The notes: generated by a model from the sequence alone, not told the origin. Shown: positions 1 to 11,290, numbered from the stretch's first letter. The stretch is 45,835 nt of DNA from Jatrophihabitans sp. (GCA_036399055.1 DASWNX010000023.1:1-45835); one strand, 5' to 3'. Translations and numbers: made by a program.

Positions 1-1164
1 CTGCAGCTGATCGCCAGCGAGAACTTCACCAGCCCCGCGGTGCTCGCCGCGCTGGGCAGCACGCTGTCGAACAAGTACGCCGAGGGCTACCCGGGACGCC
101 GGTACTACGGCGGATGTGAGGTCGTCGACCGCGCCGAATCAATCGGCATCGAGCGGGCGAAGGAGCTCTTCGGCGCCGAGCACGCGAACCTCCAGCCGCA
201 CTCCGGCGCGAACGCCAACCTGGCCGTCTACGGCGCCTTCCTGCAGCCCGGCGACACCTTCCTGGCCATGTCGCTCCCGCACGGCGGCCACCTGACCCAC
301 GGCGCGAAGGTCAGCTTCAGCGGCAAGTGGTTCGACGCCGTCCACTACGGCGTCGCCGAGGAGACCGAGCACATCGACTACGACCAGGTGCGCGACCTCG
401 CGCGCACGCACCGGCCGAAGCTGATCATCGCCGGCGGCTCGGCGATCCCGCGGCTGATCGACTTCGCCGCCTTCCGGGAGATCGCCGACGAGGTCGGCGC
501 CATCTTCATGGTCGACGCGGCGCACTTCATCGGCCTGGTGGCCGGCAAGGCGATCCCCTCGCCGGTGCCCTACGCCGACGTGGTCACCTTCACCACCCAC
601 AAGGTGCTGCGCGGCCCACGGGGCGGGGCGCTGGTGTGCAAGGCCGAACACGCCGCCAAGCTCAACAAGGCGGTGTTCCCGATGATGCAGGGCGGCCCGT
701 TGATGCACGCGATCGCGGCCAAGGCGGTCAACCTCGCCGAGTGCGCCACGCCGGAGTACCAGGCCTACACCAGGCAGGTGATCAGCAACGCCCAGGCGCT
801 GACCGCGGGCCTGGCCGAGGTGGGGATGCGCCCGGTCACCGGCGGCACCGACACCCACCTGGCGTTGCTGGACCTGCAAGGCATCGGGGTCACCGGCCGG
901 GACGCCGAGAGCCGCTGCGACGCCGCGGGCATCGTCCTGAACAAGAACGCCATCCCCAACGACCCGGCGCCGCCCTCGGTGGCCTCCGGCGTCCGGGTGG
1001 GCACCCCCTCGGTGACCACCCAGGGCATGACCGAGCCGCAGATGACGCAGATCGCACGGCTGATCGGACGGGCGGTCACCAGCGACGACCCGGCCGTGCA
1101 CGCCGACGTCCGCGCCGAGGTCAGCACCCTGGTCGCTGCCCACCCGGCCTACCCGCAAGGTTGA
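1..1164 (+). CDS. glyA: Serine hydroxymethyltransferase, 5'-truncated by the window edge
   Basis: PLP enzyme that interconverts serine plus tetrahydrofolate and glycine plus methylene-tetrahydrofolate in the cytoplasm. The reading frame is already open at base 1 and begins LQLIASENF, the conserved SHMT N-terminal motif, so only a few dozen residues are missing upstream. Also visible are the NKYAEGYPGRRYYGG block, the HLTHG segment, the PLP-binding lysine in VTFTTHKVLRGPRGG, and a C-terminal domain containing GVRVGTPSVTTQGM. The usual Thr after the PLP lysine is Val here (HKV instead of HKT), a conservative change. A 20-base gap separates it from wecA. Family assignment is very secure. The start codon lies outside the window. 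Confidence 0.95.
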   Translation: MQLIASENFTSPAVLAALGSTLSNKYAEGYPGRRYYGGCEVVDRAESIGIERAKELFGAEHANLQPHSGANANLAVYGAFLQPGDTFLAMSLPHGGHLTHGAKVSFSGKWFDAVHYGVAEETEHIDYDQVRDLARTHRPKLIIAGGSAIPRLIDFAAFREIADEVGAIFMVDAAHFIGLVAGKAIPSPVPYADVVTFTTHKVLRGPRGGALVCKAEHAAKLNKAVFPMMQGGPLMHAIAAKAVNLAECATPEYQAYTRQVISNAQALTAGLAEVGMRPVTGGTDTHLALLDLQGIGVTGRDAESRCDAAGIVLNKNAIPNDPAPPSVASGVRVGTPSVTTQGMTEPQMTQIARLIGRAVTSDDPAVHADVRAEVSTLVAAHPAYPQG

Positions 1165-1184
1165 GCGCGACGTTGGCGTAGCTC

Positions 1185-2303
1185 ATGCATCCGTCCCTGG
1201 AATACGCGCTGGTCGGCCTGATCGCCGCCCTTGGGACGTTTCTGTGCACCCCGTTGGCCCGCCAGTTCGCCACCCGCTGGGGGGCGGTCGCCAAGCCGCG
1301 CGACCGGGACGTGCACGCCGTGGACACCCCGCGCCTGGGCGGCGTGGCGCTGCTGGCCGGCTTCGCGGTGGCCATGCTGGTCGCGCACGCCCTGCCCACC
1401 CTGCGCAGCACCTTCGGCAACGGCAGTGAGATAACCGGGGTGCTGTGGGGCGGTCTGATCATCTGCGCGGTGGGTGTGCTGGATGACCGCTACGAACTGG
1501 ACTCGCTGACCAAGTTCGCCGGGCAGGTCACGGCCGCGGCCGTGATGTCGATCGTCGGCGGCATCCAACTGCTCTACATCTACGTGCCATGGGGCAACAT
1601 CGGCACGATTCCCTTGGACCGTGACGCCAGCGTGGAGCTGACCATCCTGCTCACCGTGCTGACCGTGAACGCGATCAACTTCATCGACGGCCTGGACGGC
1701 CTTGCGGCCGGGGTCACCGCGATCCAGGGGATGGCCTTCTTCGGCTACAGCTATCACCTGGCGCAGATCGGCAACACCGACATCGCGCTGGCCCCGACGC
1801 TGATCTGCGCCGGCCTGGTCGGCGCCTGCATCGGGTTCCTGCCGCACAACTTCGCCTCCGCGCGGATCTTCATGGGCGACTCCGGGTCGATGCTGGTCGG
1901 GCTGATGCTCTCGGCCGGCGCCACCACGGCCTCCTCGCAGGCTGACCCGCAGTCACTCGGCATCAAGGGGACCTTGCCGCTGTACCTGCCGCTGATCCTG
2001 CCGCTGGCGGTGCTGGCGCTGCCGCTGTTCGACCTGCTGCTGGCGGTGCTGCGGCGGTTGCGGCGCGGCCAGTCGCCGTTCGCGCCGGACAAGGAGCACC
2101 TGCACCACCGGTTGATGGACCTGGGGCACAGCCATCGCCGGGCGGTGCTGCTGCTGTACTTCTGGTCGGCGGTGCTGGCCTTCGGAGCGGTGGCCATGTC
2201 CTTCAGCAGCGGGCCATGGCTGGTGCTGACGGTGGTGGCCGCCCTGCTGGCAGCCGGCCTGCTGGCGACCGCCATCCCGCGGCTGCGCTCGGCCCGATTG
2301 TGA
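1185..2303 (+). CDS. wecA: Undecaprenyl-phosphate GlcNAc-1-phosphate transferase (WecA/TagO/Rfe family)
   Basis: Integral membrane glycosyltransferase (372 aa) predicted to move a sugar-1-phosphate from a UDP-sugar to polyprenyl phosphate, starting cell-wall linker or polymer synthesis. It has about ten hydrophobic segments. Family motifs are present: DDRYELD in a cytoplasmic loop, NAINFIDGLDGLAAG, the FMGDSGS segment, and a C-terminal HLHHRLMDLGHSHRRAV block matching the HHR nucleotide-sugar loop. The position just before the ATP synthase genes matches rfe (Rv1302) in M. tuberculosis. The ATG at 1185 has no clear Shine-Dalgarno sequence. The gene overlaps the next by GTGA. The exact acceptor polymer cannot be read from sequence. 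Confidence 0.9.
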   Translation: MHPSLEYALVGLIAALGTFLCTPLARQFATRWGAVAKPRDRDVHAVDTPRLGGVALLAGFAVAMLVAHALPTLRSTFGNGSEITGVLWGGLIICAVGVLDDRYELDSLTKFAGQVTAAAVMSIVGGIQLLYIYVPWGNIGTIPLDRDASVELTILLTVLTVNAINFIDGLDGLAAGVTAIQGMAFFGYSYHLAQIGNTDIALAPTLICAGLVGACIGFLPHNFASARIFMGDSGSMLVGLMLSAGATTASSQADPQSLGIKGTLPLYLPLILPLAVLALPLFDLLLAVLRRLRRGQSPFAPDKEHLHHRLMDLGHSHRRAVLLLYFWSAVLAFGAVAMSFSSGPWLVLTVVAALLAAGLLATAIPRLRSARL

Positions 2304-2692
2304 GCAGGCCGATGACCGCGTCAAAGCCGGTGACCCTGCGCTGGTGGGCGCTGGCCGCCGCCGCGGCGCTCGGCCTGATCGGGTTCAGCCTCGCCTCGGC
2401 CAACGGCGTGCGGGCCGGTCTGAGCTTCGTCGGGGGCCTGGCCCTGGTGACCGCGTGCTTTGAGTTCGGAGCGTTCAACATCCGGTTCGTCGGCCGTCAT
2501 CTGCCGGGTATGACACTGCTGGTGGCGATGTTGAGCTACCTGACCACCGCGATCGCCCTGGCGCTGGTGCTGGCCGCTTCAAGCCCCCGGGTGGTCGACG
2601 GGCAGGCGATCGCGGTGGGCCTGTTCGCCGGGCTGGCGATCTGGCTGGGCGGGGAGCTGGCGGCCACTTGGGTCGTGCGGGAACACCCCTGA
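2300..2692 (+). CDS. Small AtpI-like integral membrane protein (Rv1303-type)
   Basis: About 130 residues with roughly four hydrophobic segments, lying between wecA and the ATP synthase genes where actinobacteria carry an AtpI-like protein (Rv1303 in M. tuberculosis). Family members are thought to help c-ring assembly or ion supply for the ATP synthase, but this is inferred from position and topology. The frame is open further upstream to 2216, inside wecA. I place the start at GTG 2300, which overlaps the wecA stop as GTGA. ATG 2312 is the alternative. No catalytic motif is visible. Confidence 0.7.
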   Translation: MSRPMTASKPVTLRWWALAAAAALGLIGFSLASANGVRAGLSFVGGLALVTACFEFGAFNIRFVGRHLPGMTLLVAMLSYLTTAIALALVLAASSPRVVDGQAIAVGLFAGLAIWLGGELAATWVVREHP

Positions 2693-2701
2693 AAAGCCTG
2701 T

Positions 2702-2707
2702 TAGCAT
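2702..2707 (+). promoter_or_regulatory. Candidate -10 box of the ATP synthase operon
   Basis: TAGCAT fits the actinobacterial TANNNT -10 pattern and ends 10 bases before the ATG at 2718. Transcription would start at or just before that codon. No -35 box is evident. The site sits in the only gap between the upstream membrane-protein genes and the atp genes. Confidence 0.4.
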
Positions 2708-2717
2708 TCCCTCACAA

Positions 2718-3047
2718 ATGCACAGCTCGCCACGTCCGAACCCCCCCGCAGAGGGTGGCGGAGATCCATGGGCGGCCTTCGGCTATCTTGTAGCCGGAGT
2801 GCTGTTCTACGGTTTCGTGGGCTGGTTGCTGAGCGTTTGGTTGCACGCCGACTACTGGATTCCGATCGGAATCCTGGTTGGCGCTGGTTTCGGGATGTAC
2901 ATGGTGTTCGCCCGTTACAGCATCAAAGCGCCCAAAGCCGAACCCCGCACGACCAAGAGCACTCCGTCCAAGAATCGGACGACGTCTGATGACGAGGCAG
3001 CCCGAACAACACGGCCAGATAGTGATGACCGAGGAGAGACTGCGTGA
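2718..3047 (+). CDS. AtpZ/AtpI-family F0F1-ATPase accessory membrane protein
   Basis: A 109-aa protein with two hydrophobic segments (about residues 19-37 and 45-65) containing the GxxxG-rich stretch PIGILVGAGFGMYMVFAR, followed by a charged, disordered C-terminal tail rich in Lys, Thr and Asp. Size, two-helix hairpin and position directly before atpB match the AtpZ/AtpI family, proposed to aid ATP synthase assembly or ion handling. It overlaps atpB by GTGA, so the two are translationally coupled. It probably has a leaderless or very short leader, since a TAGCAT box lies 10 bases before the ATG. Confidence 0.75.
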   Translation: MHSSPRPNPPAEGGGDPWAAFGYLVAGVLFYGFVGWLLSVWLHADYWIPIGILVGAGFGMYMVFARYSIKAPKAEPRTTKSTPSKNRTTSDDEAARTTRPDSDDRGETA

Positions 3048-3865
3048 GCCACACCGGCCAAGTCCTGGCAGCAGCTGAAGGATTCCACGCGCCTGGACCG
3101 GCTGAGTTCTTTTTGCCAGATTTCGCGGGCAATAACTGGGGCGAGCACGGCTACCAGGCGCTGCTGACCAAGGCGTCGCTGTTGCTGGTGCTCGGCGCGG
3201 TGCTGGCCTACCTGTTCCTGGCGATGACCTCGCGGCGAAGCGCCGTGGTCCCGAGCAAGAGCCAATACCTCGGCGAGCAGGCCTACACCTTCGTCCGGAA
3301 CGGCATCGCTCAGGACATCATCGGCAGCAAGGAGTACCGCCGCTACGTCCCGCTGCTGGTCTCGCTGTTCTTCTTCGTGGTGATCAACAACCTGTTCGGC
3401 ATCGTGCCGCTGCTCGCCTTCTCGCCGTTCTCCAAGGTCAGCTTCGCCTACGGCCTCGCGCTGCTGGTCTGGCTGATCTACAACGGCGTCGGCGTCATGC
3501 AGAAGGGCTTCTTGGGCTACCTCAAGCACACCACGGTTCCATCCGGCGTGCCGGCCTGGATCCTGCCGCTGCTGATCCCGCTGGAGTTCCTGTCCAACAT
3601 CCTGATCCGGCCGGTGACGCTCTCGCTGCGTCTGTTCGCCAACATGTTCGCCGGTCACCTGCTGATCATCCTGTTCTCCACCGGCGGCGCTTACCTGCTG
3701 ATCACCGCGACTGGTTCGCCGGTGCTCAAGCCGGCCGGTGTGCTCGCTTTCACTCTCGGGGTGGCAATCGGTTTCCTCGAAATCGTGGTGGCCGTGCTGC
3801 AGGCCTACGTCTTCACGCTGTTGACCGCGCAGTACATCTCCGGAGCGCTTGCCTCCGAGCACTGA
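3044..3865 (+). CDS. atpB: ATP synthase Fo subunit a
   Basis: Membrane stator subunit (273 aa, GTG start) that forms the proton half-channels against the c-ring. The hallmark helix is present: [17 protein letters not shown], with the essential Arg in LSLRLFAN. The C-terminal segment [18 protein letters not shown] carries the usual Glu/Gln channel residues. There are five to six hydrophobic helices. The start overlaps the preceding gene as GTGA. A 94-base gap follows before atpE. Assignment is secure. Confidence 0.97.
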   Translation: MSHTGQVLAAAEGFHAPGPAEFFLPDFAGNNWGEHGYQALLTKASLLLVLGAVLAYLFLAMTSRRSAVVPSKSQYLGEQAYTFVRNGIAQDIIGSKEYRRYVPLLVSLFFFVVINNLFGIVPLLAFSPFSKVSFAYGLALLVWLIYNGVGVMQKGFLGYLKHTTVPSGVPAWILPLLIPLEFLSNILIRPVTLSLRLFANMFAGHLLIILFSTGGAYLLITATGSPVLKPAGVLAFTLGVAIGFLEIVVAVLQAYVFTLLTAQYISGALASEH

Positions 3866-3945
3866 TTTCCGGCACCACCTGCTTGACCGCGCACCGTGCG
3901 CACCATCGGATAACGATCACGATCGGCCATCGCGGCCGAGAAACG

Positions 3946-3953
3946 AAAGGAAA
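3946..3953 (+). promoter_or_regulatory. Strong purine-rich ribosome binding site of atpE
   Basis: AAAGGAAA lies 6 bases before the ATG at 3960, within an A-rich stretch that is unusual for this GC-rich operon. It fixes the atpE start even though the frame is open 37 codons further upstream. A dedicated leader of 94 bases before atpE is consistent with extra translation of the c subunit, which is needed in many copies per complex. Confidence 0.6.
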
Positions 3954-3959
3954 CCCCCC

Positions 3960-4163
3960 ATGGGTGGCTCGCTCAACATGGTTGGCTACGGACTGGCGGC
4001 TATCGGTCCGGGCATCGGCATCGGCCTGATCTTTGCCGCCTACATCAACGGCACGGCACGCCAGCCTGAGATGCAGAGCCGGTTGCAGCCGATCGCCATT
4101 CTCGGGTTCGCTCTCGCCGAGGCGCTGGCCATCATCGGCATCGCGCTCGCCTTCGTTATTTAG
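3960..4163 (+). CDS. atpE: ATP synthase Fo subunit c
   Basis: A 67-residue proteolipid with two transmembrane helices that oligomerises into the proton-driven c-ring. The first helix carries the glycine-rich GPGIGIG motif (residues 16-22). The polar loop [10 protein letters not shown] follows. The second helix holds the proton-binding glutamate E54 in [11 protein letters not shown]. The start is ATG 3960 on the basis of the AAAGGAAA ribosome site. The longer open frame back to 3849 is not coding in the family. It is flanked by 94 bases upstream and 44 downstream, so it is less tightly coupled than the other subunits. Confidence 0.96.
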   Translation: MGGSLNMVGYGLAAIGPGIGIGLIFAAYINGTARQPEMQSRLQPIAILGFALAEALAIIGIALAFVI

Positions 4164-4207
4164 CCGGCAGCTCGAAGAGCAGTTCCACCGATCTCTAGGG
4201 GTGCGTT

Positions 4208-4762
4208 ATGTATCTGACTCTGCTCGCCGCGGAAGAAGAGGGGCACGAGCCGAACCCGCTGGGCTTCGTGCTGTCCGAATTCATCCTCGTGCTGATCATC
4301 TTCGGGCTGTTGCTCTTCATGATCAGCAAGTTCGTGGTGCCGCGGTTCGAGAAGGCCTTCGACGACCGTCGGGACGCGATCGAGGGCGGCATCGCGCGCG
4401 CCGAGCAGGCGCAGGCCGAAGCGGCCCGACTGCTGGAGCAGTACAACGCCCAGTTGGCCGAGGCTCGCACCGAGGCCGCCCAGATCCGCGAAAGCGCCCG
4501 CGCCGAGGCCCAGCGGATCGTGGAGGAGCTGCGCACCCAGGCACAGCAGGAGTCAGCCCGCATAGTGGCTCGCGGTCAGGAGCAGTTGGCGGCCCAGCGC
4601 GGTCAGGTGGTGCGCGAGCTGCGCGGTGAGATCGGCACTCTGGCCGTGGAGCTGTCGGAGAAGATCGTCGGGCAGCGACTGTCTGACGACGCCGCGATCC
4701 GCGGCACGGTGGATGCGTTCCTGGCCGACATCGAGCGCCAGCAGGCAGGCGAGCAGCGATGA
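4208..4762 (+). CDS. atpF: ATP synthase Fo subunit b
   Basis: Peripheral stalk subunit (184 aa): one N-terminal membrane helix (about residues 19-45, FVLSEFILVLIIFGLLLFMI) followed by a long charged coiled coil rich in Ala, Glu, Arg and Gln that reaches to F1. AGGGG lies upstream of the ATG. It overlaps atpH by ATGA. Subunit b is free-standing here, whereas in mycobacteria a second b-like domain is fused to delta. Confidence 0.95.
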   Translation: MYLTLLAAEEEGHEPNPLGFVLSEFILVLIIFGLLLFMISKFVVPRFEKAFDDRRDAIEGGIARAEQAQAEAARLLEQYNAQLAEARTEAAQIRESARAEAQRIVEELRTQAQQESARIVARGQEQLAAQRGQVVRELRGEIGTLAVELSEKIVGQRLSDDAAIRGTVDAFLADIERQQAGEQR

Positions 4763-5625
4763 TCCACGCTGCCTCGCGTTCTGCCCTCGCCGAATTGCGC
4801 GAGCGGCTGAACACGGTGCTGCCCGATCTCTCCAGCGTCCTGGTCAACTGGATCCCGCTGCTGCGCCGGTACGAGGACGGCAGCCGGCATCGCGAGCTGG
4901 CCGACGAGCTGTACGCGGCCGCTGAGCTGCTGAGCAAGCAGCCCCGGCTGCGGCGGGCGCTGGGTGATCCCTCCACCGACGCCTCGGCGCGCGCGGACCT
5001 GGCCCGGTCGTTGTTCAGCGGCCAGGTCGGTGACGTGGCGCTGGGCCTGATCGCCGACGCGGTGTCGCTGCGCTGGTCCTCGCCGTGGGACCTCACTGAC
5101 GCCTTGGCGATCCTGGGCGACGACGCCCTGCTGGCCGCCGCCGAGCAGGACGGTCAGCTCGACACCGTCGAGGACGAGCTGTTCCGGTTCGAGCGGATCC
5201 TGGCCGACTCCGGTGAGCTGGGCGCCGCGCTGGACGAAGCGGGTGTTCCGGCCGAGCGTCGTCGCGGCCTGCTCCAGTCGTTGCTCGGTGAGAAGGTGCA
5301 GCCGATCACCGCACAGCTGCTCGAGCACGCGGTGACCAGCGGCCGCCGGCCCACCCTGACGCTGGCGATCGATGACCTGCTGCAGGCAAGCGCCGCGCGC
5401 CGGGAACGCTCGGTCGCCCGGGTGCTCTCGGCCACCGAGCTCACCCCGGCGCAGACCGAGCGGTTGGCGGCGGCGCTGACCCGGCTCTACGGTCGAGAGA
5501 TAAACGTTCGAACCGCTGTGGATGAAAGTGTCAAGGGCGGCCTGGTGGTCCGAGTGGGCGACGAGGTCATCGACGGCAGCGTCGCCAGCCGGCTGGCAGC
5601 TGCCCGCGCCGCGTTCGCCGGCTGA
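4759..5625 (+). CDS. atpH: ATP synthase F1 subunit delta
   Basis: Stalk connector (288 aa) joining b to the top of the alpha3beta3 head. Length is typical of actinobacterial delta subunits, which have an extended N-terminal region. The C-terminal part, with GREINVRTAVDESVKGG followed by VRVGDEVIDGSVASRLAAAR, matches the conserved OSCP/delta signature. The start overlaps the atpF stop as ATGA. There is no fused b domain. A 53-base gap separates it from atpA. Confidence 0.95.
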   Translation: MIHAASRSALAELRERLNTVLPDLSSVLVNWIPLLRRYEDGSRHRELADELYAAAELLSKQPRLRRALGDPSTDASARADLARSLFSGQVGDVALGLIADAVSLRWSSPWDLTDALAILGDDALLAAAEQDGQLDTVEDELFRFERILADSGELGAALDEAGVPAERRRGLLQSLLGEKVQPITAQLLEHAVTSGRRPTLTLAIDDLLQASAARRERSVARVLSATELTPAQTERLAAALTRLYGREINVRTAVDESVKGGLVVRVGDEVIDGSVASRLAAARAAFAG

Positions 5626-5678
5626 GAAGTGAAACACGTGACCGAGCAACATCCGATGATTGAGATTGAGGAACCAAG

Positions 5679-7304
5679 ATGGCTGAGCTGACGATCTCTG
5701 CCGAAGAGATCCGGACCGCACTCGAGGGCTATGTGTCCTCGTACTCGCCGGAAGCCTCCCGCGAAGAGGTCGGGATCGTCGCTGACATCGGTGACGGCAT
5801 CGCCCACGTCGAGGGCCTGCCCAGCGTGATGACCAACGAGCTGCTCCAATTCGAGGGCGGCACCCTCGGCCTGGCGCTGAACCTCGACGTCCGCGACATC
5901 GGCGTCGTCATCCTCGGTGACGACTCGAAGATCACCGAGGGCCAGCAGGTCAAGCGGACCGGTGAGATCCTCTCGGTCCCCGTCGGCGACGCCTTCCTCG
6001 GCCGGGTGGTCAACCCGCTCGGCGAGCCCATCGACGGCCTCGGCGAGGTCGTCTCGGACACCCGGCGCGCCCTGGAGCTGCAGGCGCCCACCGTGGTGCA
6101 GCGTCAGGAGGTCCGGGAGCCGCTGCTGACCGGCATCAAGGCCATCGACGCGATGACCGCCATCGGCCGGGGACAGCGCCAGCTGATCATCGGCGACCGG
6201 CAGACCGGCAAGAGCACCGTCGCCCTCGACGCGATCATCAACCAGCGCGCCAACTGGGCCAGCGGCGACCCGAAGAAGCAGGTGCGCTGCATCTACGTCG
6301 CCATCGGCCAGAAGGGCTCCACCATCGCCGGCGCGCGATCGGCCCTGGACGCGGCCGGCGCGCTGGAGTACACCACCATCGTCGCCGCGCCCGCCTCGGA
6401 CTCGGCAGGCTTCAAGTACCTCGCCCCCTACACCGGCTCAGCCATCGGCCAGCACTGGATGTATGACGGCAAGCATGTGCTGATCGTGTTCGACGACCTG
6501 TCCAAGCAGGCCGAGGCCTACCGCGCGGTGTCGTTGCTGCTGCGCCGCCCGCCGGGCCGCGAGGCCTACCCGGGCGACGTGTTCTACCTACACTCGCGGC
6601 TGCTCGAGCGCTGCGCGAAGCTATCCGACGAGCTCGGCGGCGGTTCGATGACCGGCCTGCCGATCATCGAGACCAAGGGCAACGACGTCTCGGCCTACAT
6701 CCCCACCAACGTCATCTCGATCACCGACGGCCAGTGCTTCCTGGAGACCGACCTGTTCAACGCCGGTGTCCGCCCGGCCATCAACGTCGGCATCTCGGTG
6801 TCGCGAGTCGGTGGCGCCGCGCAGTCCAAGGCGATGAAGTCCGTCGCCGGCCGGCTCCGGGTCGACCTGGCCCAGTACCGTGAACTCGAGGCATTCGCCG
6901 CCTTCGGCTCGGACCTGGACAAGGCCAGCCAGCAGCAGCTGCGGCGCGGGTCCCGGCTGGTCGAGCTGCTCAAGCAGCCCGCGGCCTCGCCGTTCCCGGC
7001 CGAGCGTGAGGTCGTCTCGATCTGGGCCGGCACCACCGGCCAGCTCGATGAGCTCGAGGTCGCCGATGTCCGCCCGTTTGAAGCGGCCCTGCACGATTAC
7101 ATCGCGCACAACAAGCCCGAGATCTTCGACAGCATCGTCAACACCGGCAAGCTCGAGGACGACACCATCGAGCAACTGCAGAAGGCCGTGACCGAGGTCA
7201 AGGCGCAGTTCACCTCCACGGTGACCGCTCGCGCCGATGACGACCAGCCCAAGCCCCGGCGGGTCAACAACGTCGAGTCGGCTGTCAAAGAAGACGTGAA
7301 GTAG
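5679..7304 (+). CDS. atpA: ATP synthase F1 subunit alpha
   Basis: Non-catalytic nucleotide-binding subunit (541 aa) of the F1 head. The beta-barrel domain comes first, then the P-loop GDRQTGKST and the central ATPase domain with [17 protein letters not shown] and the [20 protein letters not shown] block. The C-terminal helical domain begins at about [18 protein letters not shown]. The tail after about residue 510 is charged and variable, ending in basic and acidic residues, as in other actinobacteria. A GAGG ribosome site precedes the ATG. Only 3 bases separate the stop from atpG. Confidence 0.98.
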   Translation: MAELTISAEEIRTALEGYVSSYSPEASREEVGIVADIGDGIAHVEGLPSVMTNELLQFEGGTLGLALNLDVRDIGVVILGDDSKITEGQQVKRTGEILSVPVGDAFLGRVVNPLGEPIDGLGEVVSDTRRALELQAPTVVQRQEVREPLLTGIKAIDAMTAIGRGQRQLIIGDRQTGKSTVALDAIINQRANWASGDPKKQVRCIYVAIGQKGSTIAGARSALDAAGALEYTTIVAAPASDSAGFKYLAPYTGSAIGQHWMYDGKHVLIVFDDLSKQAEAYRAVSLLLRRPPGREAYPGDVFYLHSRLLERCAKLSDELGGGSMTGLPIIETKGNDVSAYIPTNVISITDGQCFLETDLFNAGVRPAINVGISVSRVGGAAQSKAMKSVAGRLRVDLAQYRELEAFAAFGSDLDKASQQQLRRGSRLVELLKQPAASPFPAEREVVSIWAGTTGQLDELEVADVRPFEAALHDYIAHNKPEIFDSIVNTGKLEDDTIEQLQKAVTEVKAQFTSTVTARADDDQPKPRRVNNVESAVKEDVK

Positions 7305-7307
7305 CGG

Positions 7308-9715
<2,408 letters not shown>

Positions 9716-9739
9716 TGCACAGCGGCAGGGTTCGAGCAG

Positions 9740-9826
9740 GCGAGCGAGGAGCGGAGTGAATGGCTAGCTCAGTGAGCGAGCATCGCAGCGAGCGCCAGCG
9801 AGCGAGGAGCGGAGTGAATGGCTAGC
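9740..9826 (+). repeat. Direct repeat duplicating a ribosome site and start codon
   Basis: A 29-base sequence occurs twice without mismatch, at 9740-9768 and 9798-9826, offset by 58 bases. Each copy contains GAGGAGCGGAGTGAATGGC, that is a ribosome-binding site, spacer and ATG. The second copy starts atpC. The first starts a 21-codon frame that ends inside the second copy. The intervening sequence is also GAGC/GCGA-rich. Confidence 0.9.
9760..9825 (+). CDS. Possible 21-residue leader peptide overlapping the atpC start
   Basis: The first copy of the duplicated initiation region opens an ATG frame coding for a 21-residue peptide beginning MASSVSEHR and ending SGVNG. Its TAG stop (9823-9825) lies 3 bases after the ATG of atpC, in another frame. 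It has the same GAGGAG ribosome site as atpC. It may be translated and may couple atpD to atpC, or it may be a by-product of the duplication. No family similarity is recognised. Confidence 0.3.
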   Translation: MASSVSEHRSERQRARSGVNG

Positions 9827-10213
9827 AACGCCACTATGCAGGTCGAACTGGTGTCGGTCGAGCGTCCGATCTGGTCCGGAGAGGCCACTGCGGTCTATGC
9901 CCGGACCGCTGAAGGCGAGATCGGCGTCCTGCCCGGTCACACGCCGTTGCTCGGCGCGCTGGCGCCGGGCTGGCTGGTGCGCATCCTGCACGCCGATGGC
10001 GTCGAGCAGCGGGTGGCGGTGCACGGCGGCTTCCTGTCGGTGCGCGCCGACGGTGTGTCGGTGCTGGCCGAGATGGCCGAGAACGCCGACGAGATCGATG
10101 TCGCCCGAGCCCGGCAGGCGCTGGAGCGGGCCGGCGACGGCGCCGACGAGGACTCGGTCGGGGCACGCAACCGGGCGCTGGCACGCTTGCGTGCCGCGGG
10201 CGAGCAGATTTAG
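9818..10213 (+). CDS. atpC: ATP synthase F1 subunit epsilon
   Basis: Rotor-base and inhibitory subunit (131 aa). The N-terminal beta-sandwich is clear: [33 protein letters not shown] and [20 protein letters not shown]. The C-terminal helical hairpin is short and charged. The start at 9818 is chosen because GAGGAG lies upstream. An ATG at 9836 fits the usual family N-terminus but has no ribosome site. It is the last gene of the atp operon proper. Confidence 0.95.
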   Translation: MASNATMQVELVSVERPIWSGEATAVYARTAEGEIGVLPGHTPLLGALAPGWLVRILHADGVEQRVAVHGGFLSVRADGVSVLAEMAENADEIDVARARQALERAGDGADEDSVGARNRALARLRAAGEQI

Positions 10214-10266
10214 CGGTTTCAGCGTCGCCCAGCAGGCTGGGCAGGCAGTGCGAAGGAGGCACCCGA

Positions 10267-10674
10267 TTGGCGGAGATCGAGCTCTCCGCTCTCATCTTGG
10301 TGTGCGCGCTGCTGATGCTGTGGATCGCCGTGGTGCTGCACCAGCGGCGGGTGGTCGCCTCGGCCGGTGGCCTGCCGATGGCGCTCAAGCGCGATGACCA
10401 GCGCTGGTCCAACGGAGTCGGCCGCTACGAGGGCGACGAGTTGGTCTGGTACCGCACCCTGTCGCTGTCACCGACCCCGGCGCTGCGGATGCCGCGCACT
10501 GACCTCGAGGTCATCCTGAGCCGGGCGTGGGACCCGCAACGCGACATGGCGCTTCGGCCGAACCTGATGATCGCCGAGTGCCGGTTCAGGGGCGCCAAGG
10601 TCAGCCTGGGCTTTCCGGACAACGGGCTGACCGGCTTTCTGTCCTGGCTGGAGGCCTCGGCGCCGAGGTTCTGA
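10267..10674 (+). CDS. DUF2550 family membrane-anchored protein
   Basis: A 135-aa protein with one N-terminal membrane helix (about residues 5-25) and a basic, mostly beta soluble domain containing GRYEGDELVWYRTLSLSP. This family follows atpC in many actinobacteria (Rv1312 in M. tuberculosis). Its function is unknown. A TTG start is chosen because a full GAAGGAGG ribosome site (about 10252-10259) sits 7 bases upstream. It is convergent with the next gene, 25 bases away. Confidence 0.85.
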   Translation: MAEIELSALILVCALLMLWIAVVLHQRRVVASAGGLPMALKRDDQRWSNGVGRYEGDELVWYRTLSLSPTPALRMPRTDLEVILSRAWDPQRDMALRPNLMIAECRFRGAKVSLGFPDNGLTGFLSWLEASAPRF

Positions 10675-10699
10675 CACCGGTTGGCCGGCCGGGCGGCGC

Positions 10700-11278
10700 T
10701 CAGCCGGCGGTCGGGCCGCCAGGCTGCCACAGCACGTCGGCGCCGGTGTTGGCGCACCGCGCCAGGATGAACAGCAGGTCCGAGAGCCGGTTGAGGTAGG
10801 TGGCGGCCAGCTGGTTGGTGTGCTCGGGATCTGCCTCGACCAGTGCCCAGGTGCTGCGCTCGGCACGCCGGGCGACCGTACGGGCCACGTGCAGCAGCGC
10901 CGCGCCGGGCGTGCCGCCGGGCAGGATGAAGCTTGCCAGCGCCGGCAGCTCGGCGTTGAACTCATCGCACCAGGCTTCCAGGCGGCTGAGGTAGCTCTCG
11001 GTGATCCGAAGCGGCGGGTACTTCGGGTCGGCCACGATCGGGGTGCACAGGTCGGCCCCGACGTCGAACAGGTCGTTCTGCACGTGCCTGAGCACCGCCG
11101 CGATCGGCTCGGCCAGCTCGCCGAGCGCCAACGCGGCGCCGACGGCGGCGTTGGTCTCGTCGGAGTCGGCGTAGGCGGCGACCCGGATGTCGGTCTTGGG
11201 CACCCGGCTCATGTCACCGAGTCCGGTCGTGCCGGTGTCGCCGGTCTTGGTGTAGATGCGGGTCAGATGTACGGCCAT
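10700..11278 (-). CDS. pduO: PduO-type ATP:cob(I)alamin adenosyltransferase
   Basis: Makes adenosylcobalamin from cob(I)alamin and ATP (192 aa). The N-terminal ATP-binding motif RIYTKTGDTGTTGL is followed by the conserved YADSDETNAAVG segment, LFDVGADLCTP, the FILPGGT loop and the R-x2-AR-x2-ER helix (ARTVARRAERS) typical of the PduO trimer. The usual Gly in the Y-(G/A)-x-(V/L)-DE motif is Ala here. In this window the cofactor is needed by the acyl-CoA mutases at 12877 and 44175, whose GTPase chaperone is at 26171. The transcript appears leaderless: a TAGATT box lies 6 bases before the ATG. Confidence 0.92.
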   Translation of the reverse strand: MAVHLTRIYTKTGDTGTTGLGDMSRVPKTDIRVAAYADSDETNAAVGAALALGELAEPIAAVLRHVQNDLFDVGADLCTPIVADPKYPPLRITESYLSRLEAWCDEFNAELPALASFILPGGTPGAALLHVARTVARRAERSTWALVEADPEHTNQLAATYLNRLSDLLFILARCANTGADVLWQPGGPTAG

Positions 11279-11284
11279 GGCCTC

Positions 11285-11290
11285 AATCTA
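11285..11290 (-). promoter_or_regulatory. Candidate -10 box of the adenosyltransferase gene
   Basis: On the minus strand TAGATT is followed by the six bases GAGGCC and then the ATG at 11278. The spacing places the transcription start at the A of the start codon. There is no obvious -35 box. Confidence 0.5.

Noticed and set aside
2216-2299. Upstream extension of the AtpI-like gene
   Set aside because: The extra 28 codons lie inside wecA and code for Gly/Ala/Arg-rich sequence. GTG 2300 with a GTGA overlap is the better start.
3849-3959. Upstream extension of atpE
   Set aside because: It would add 37 polar residues never seen in c subunits. AAAGGAAA marks ATG 3960.
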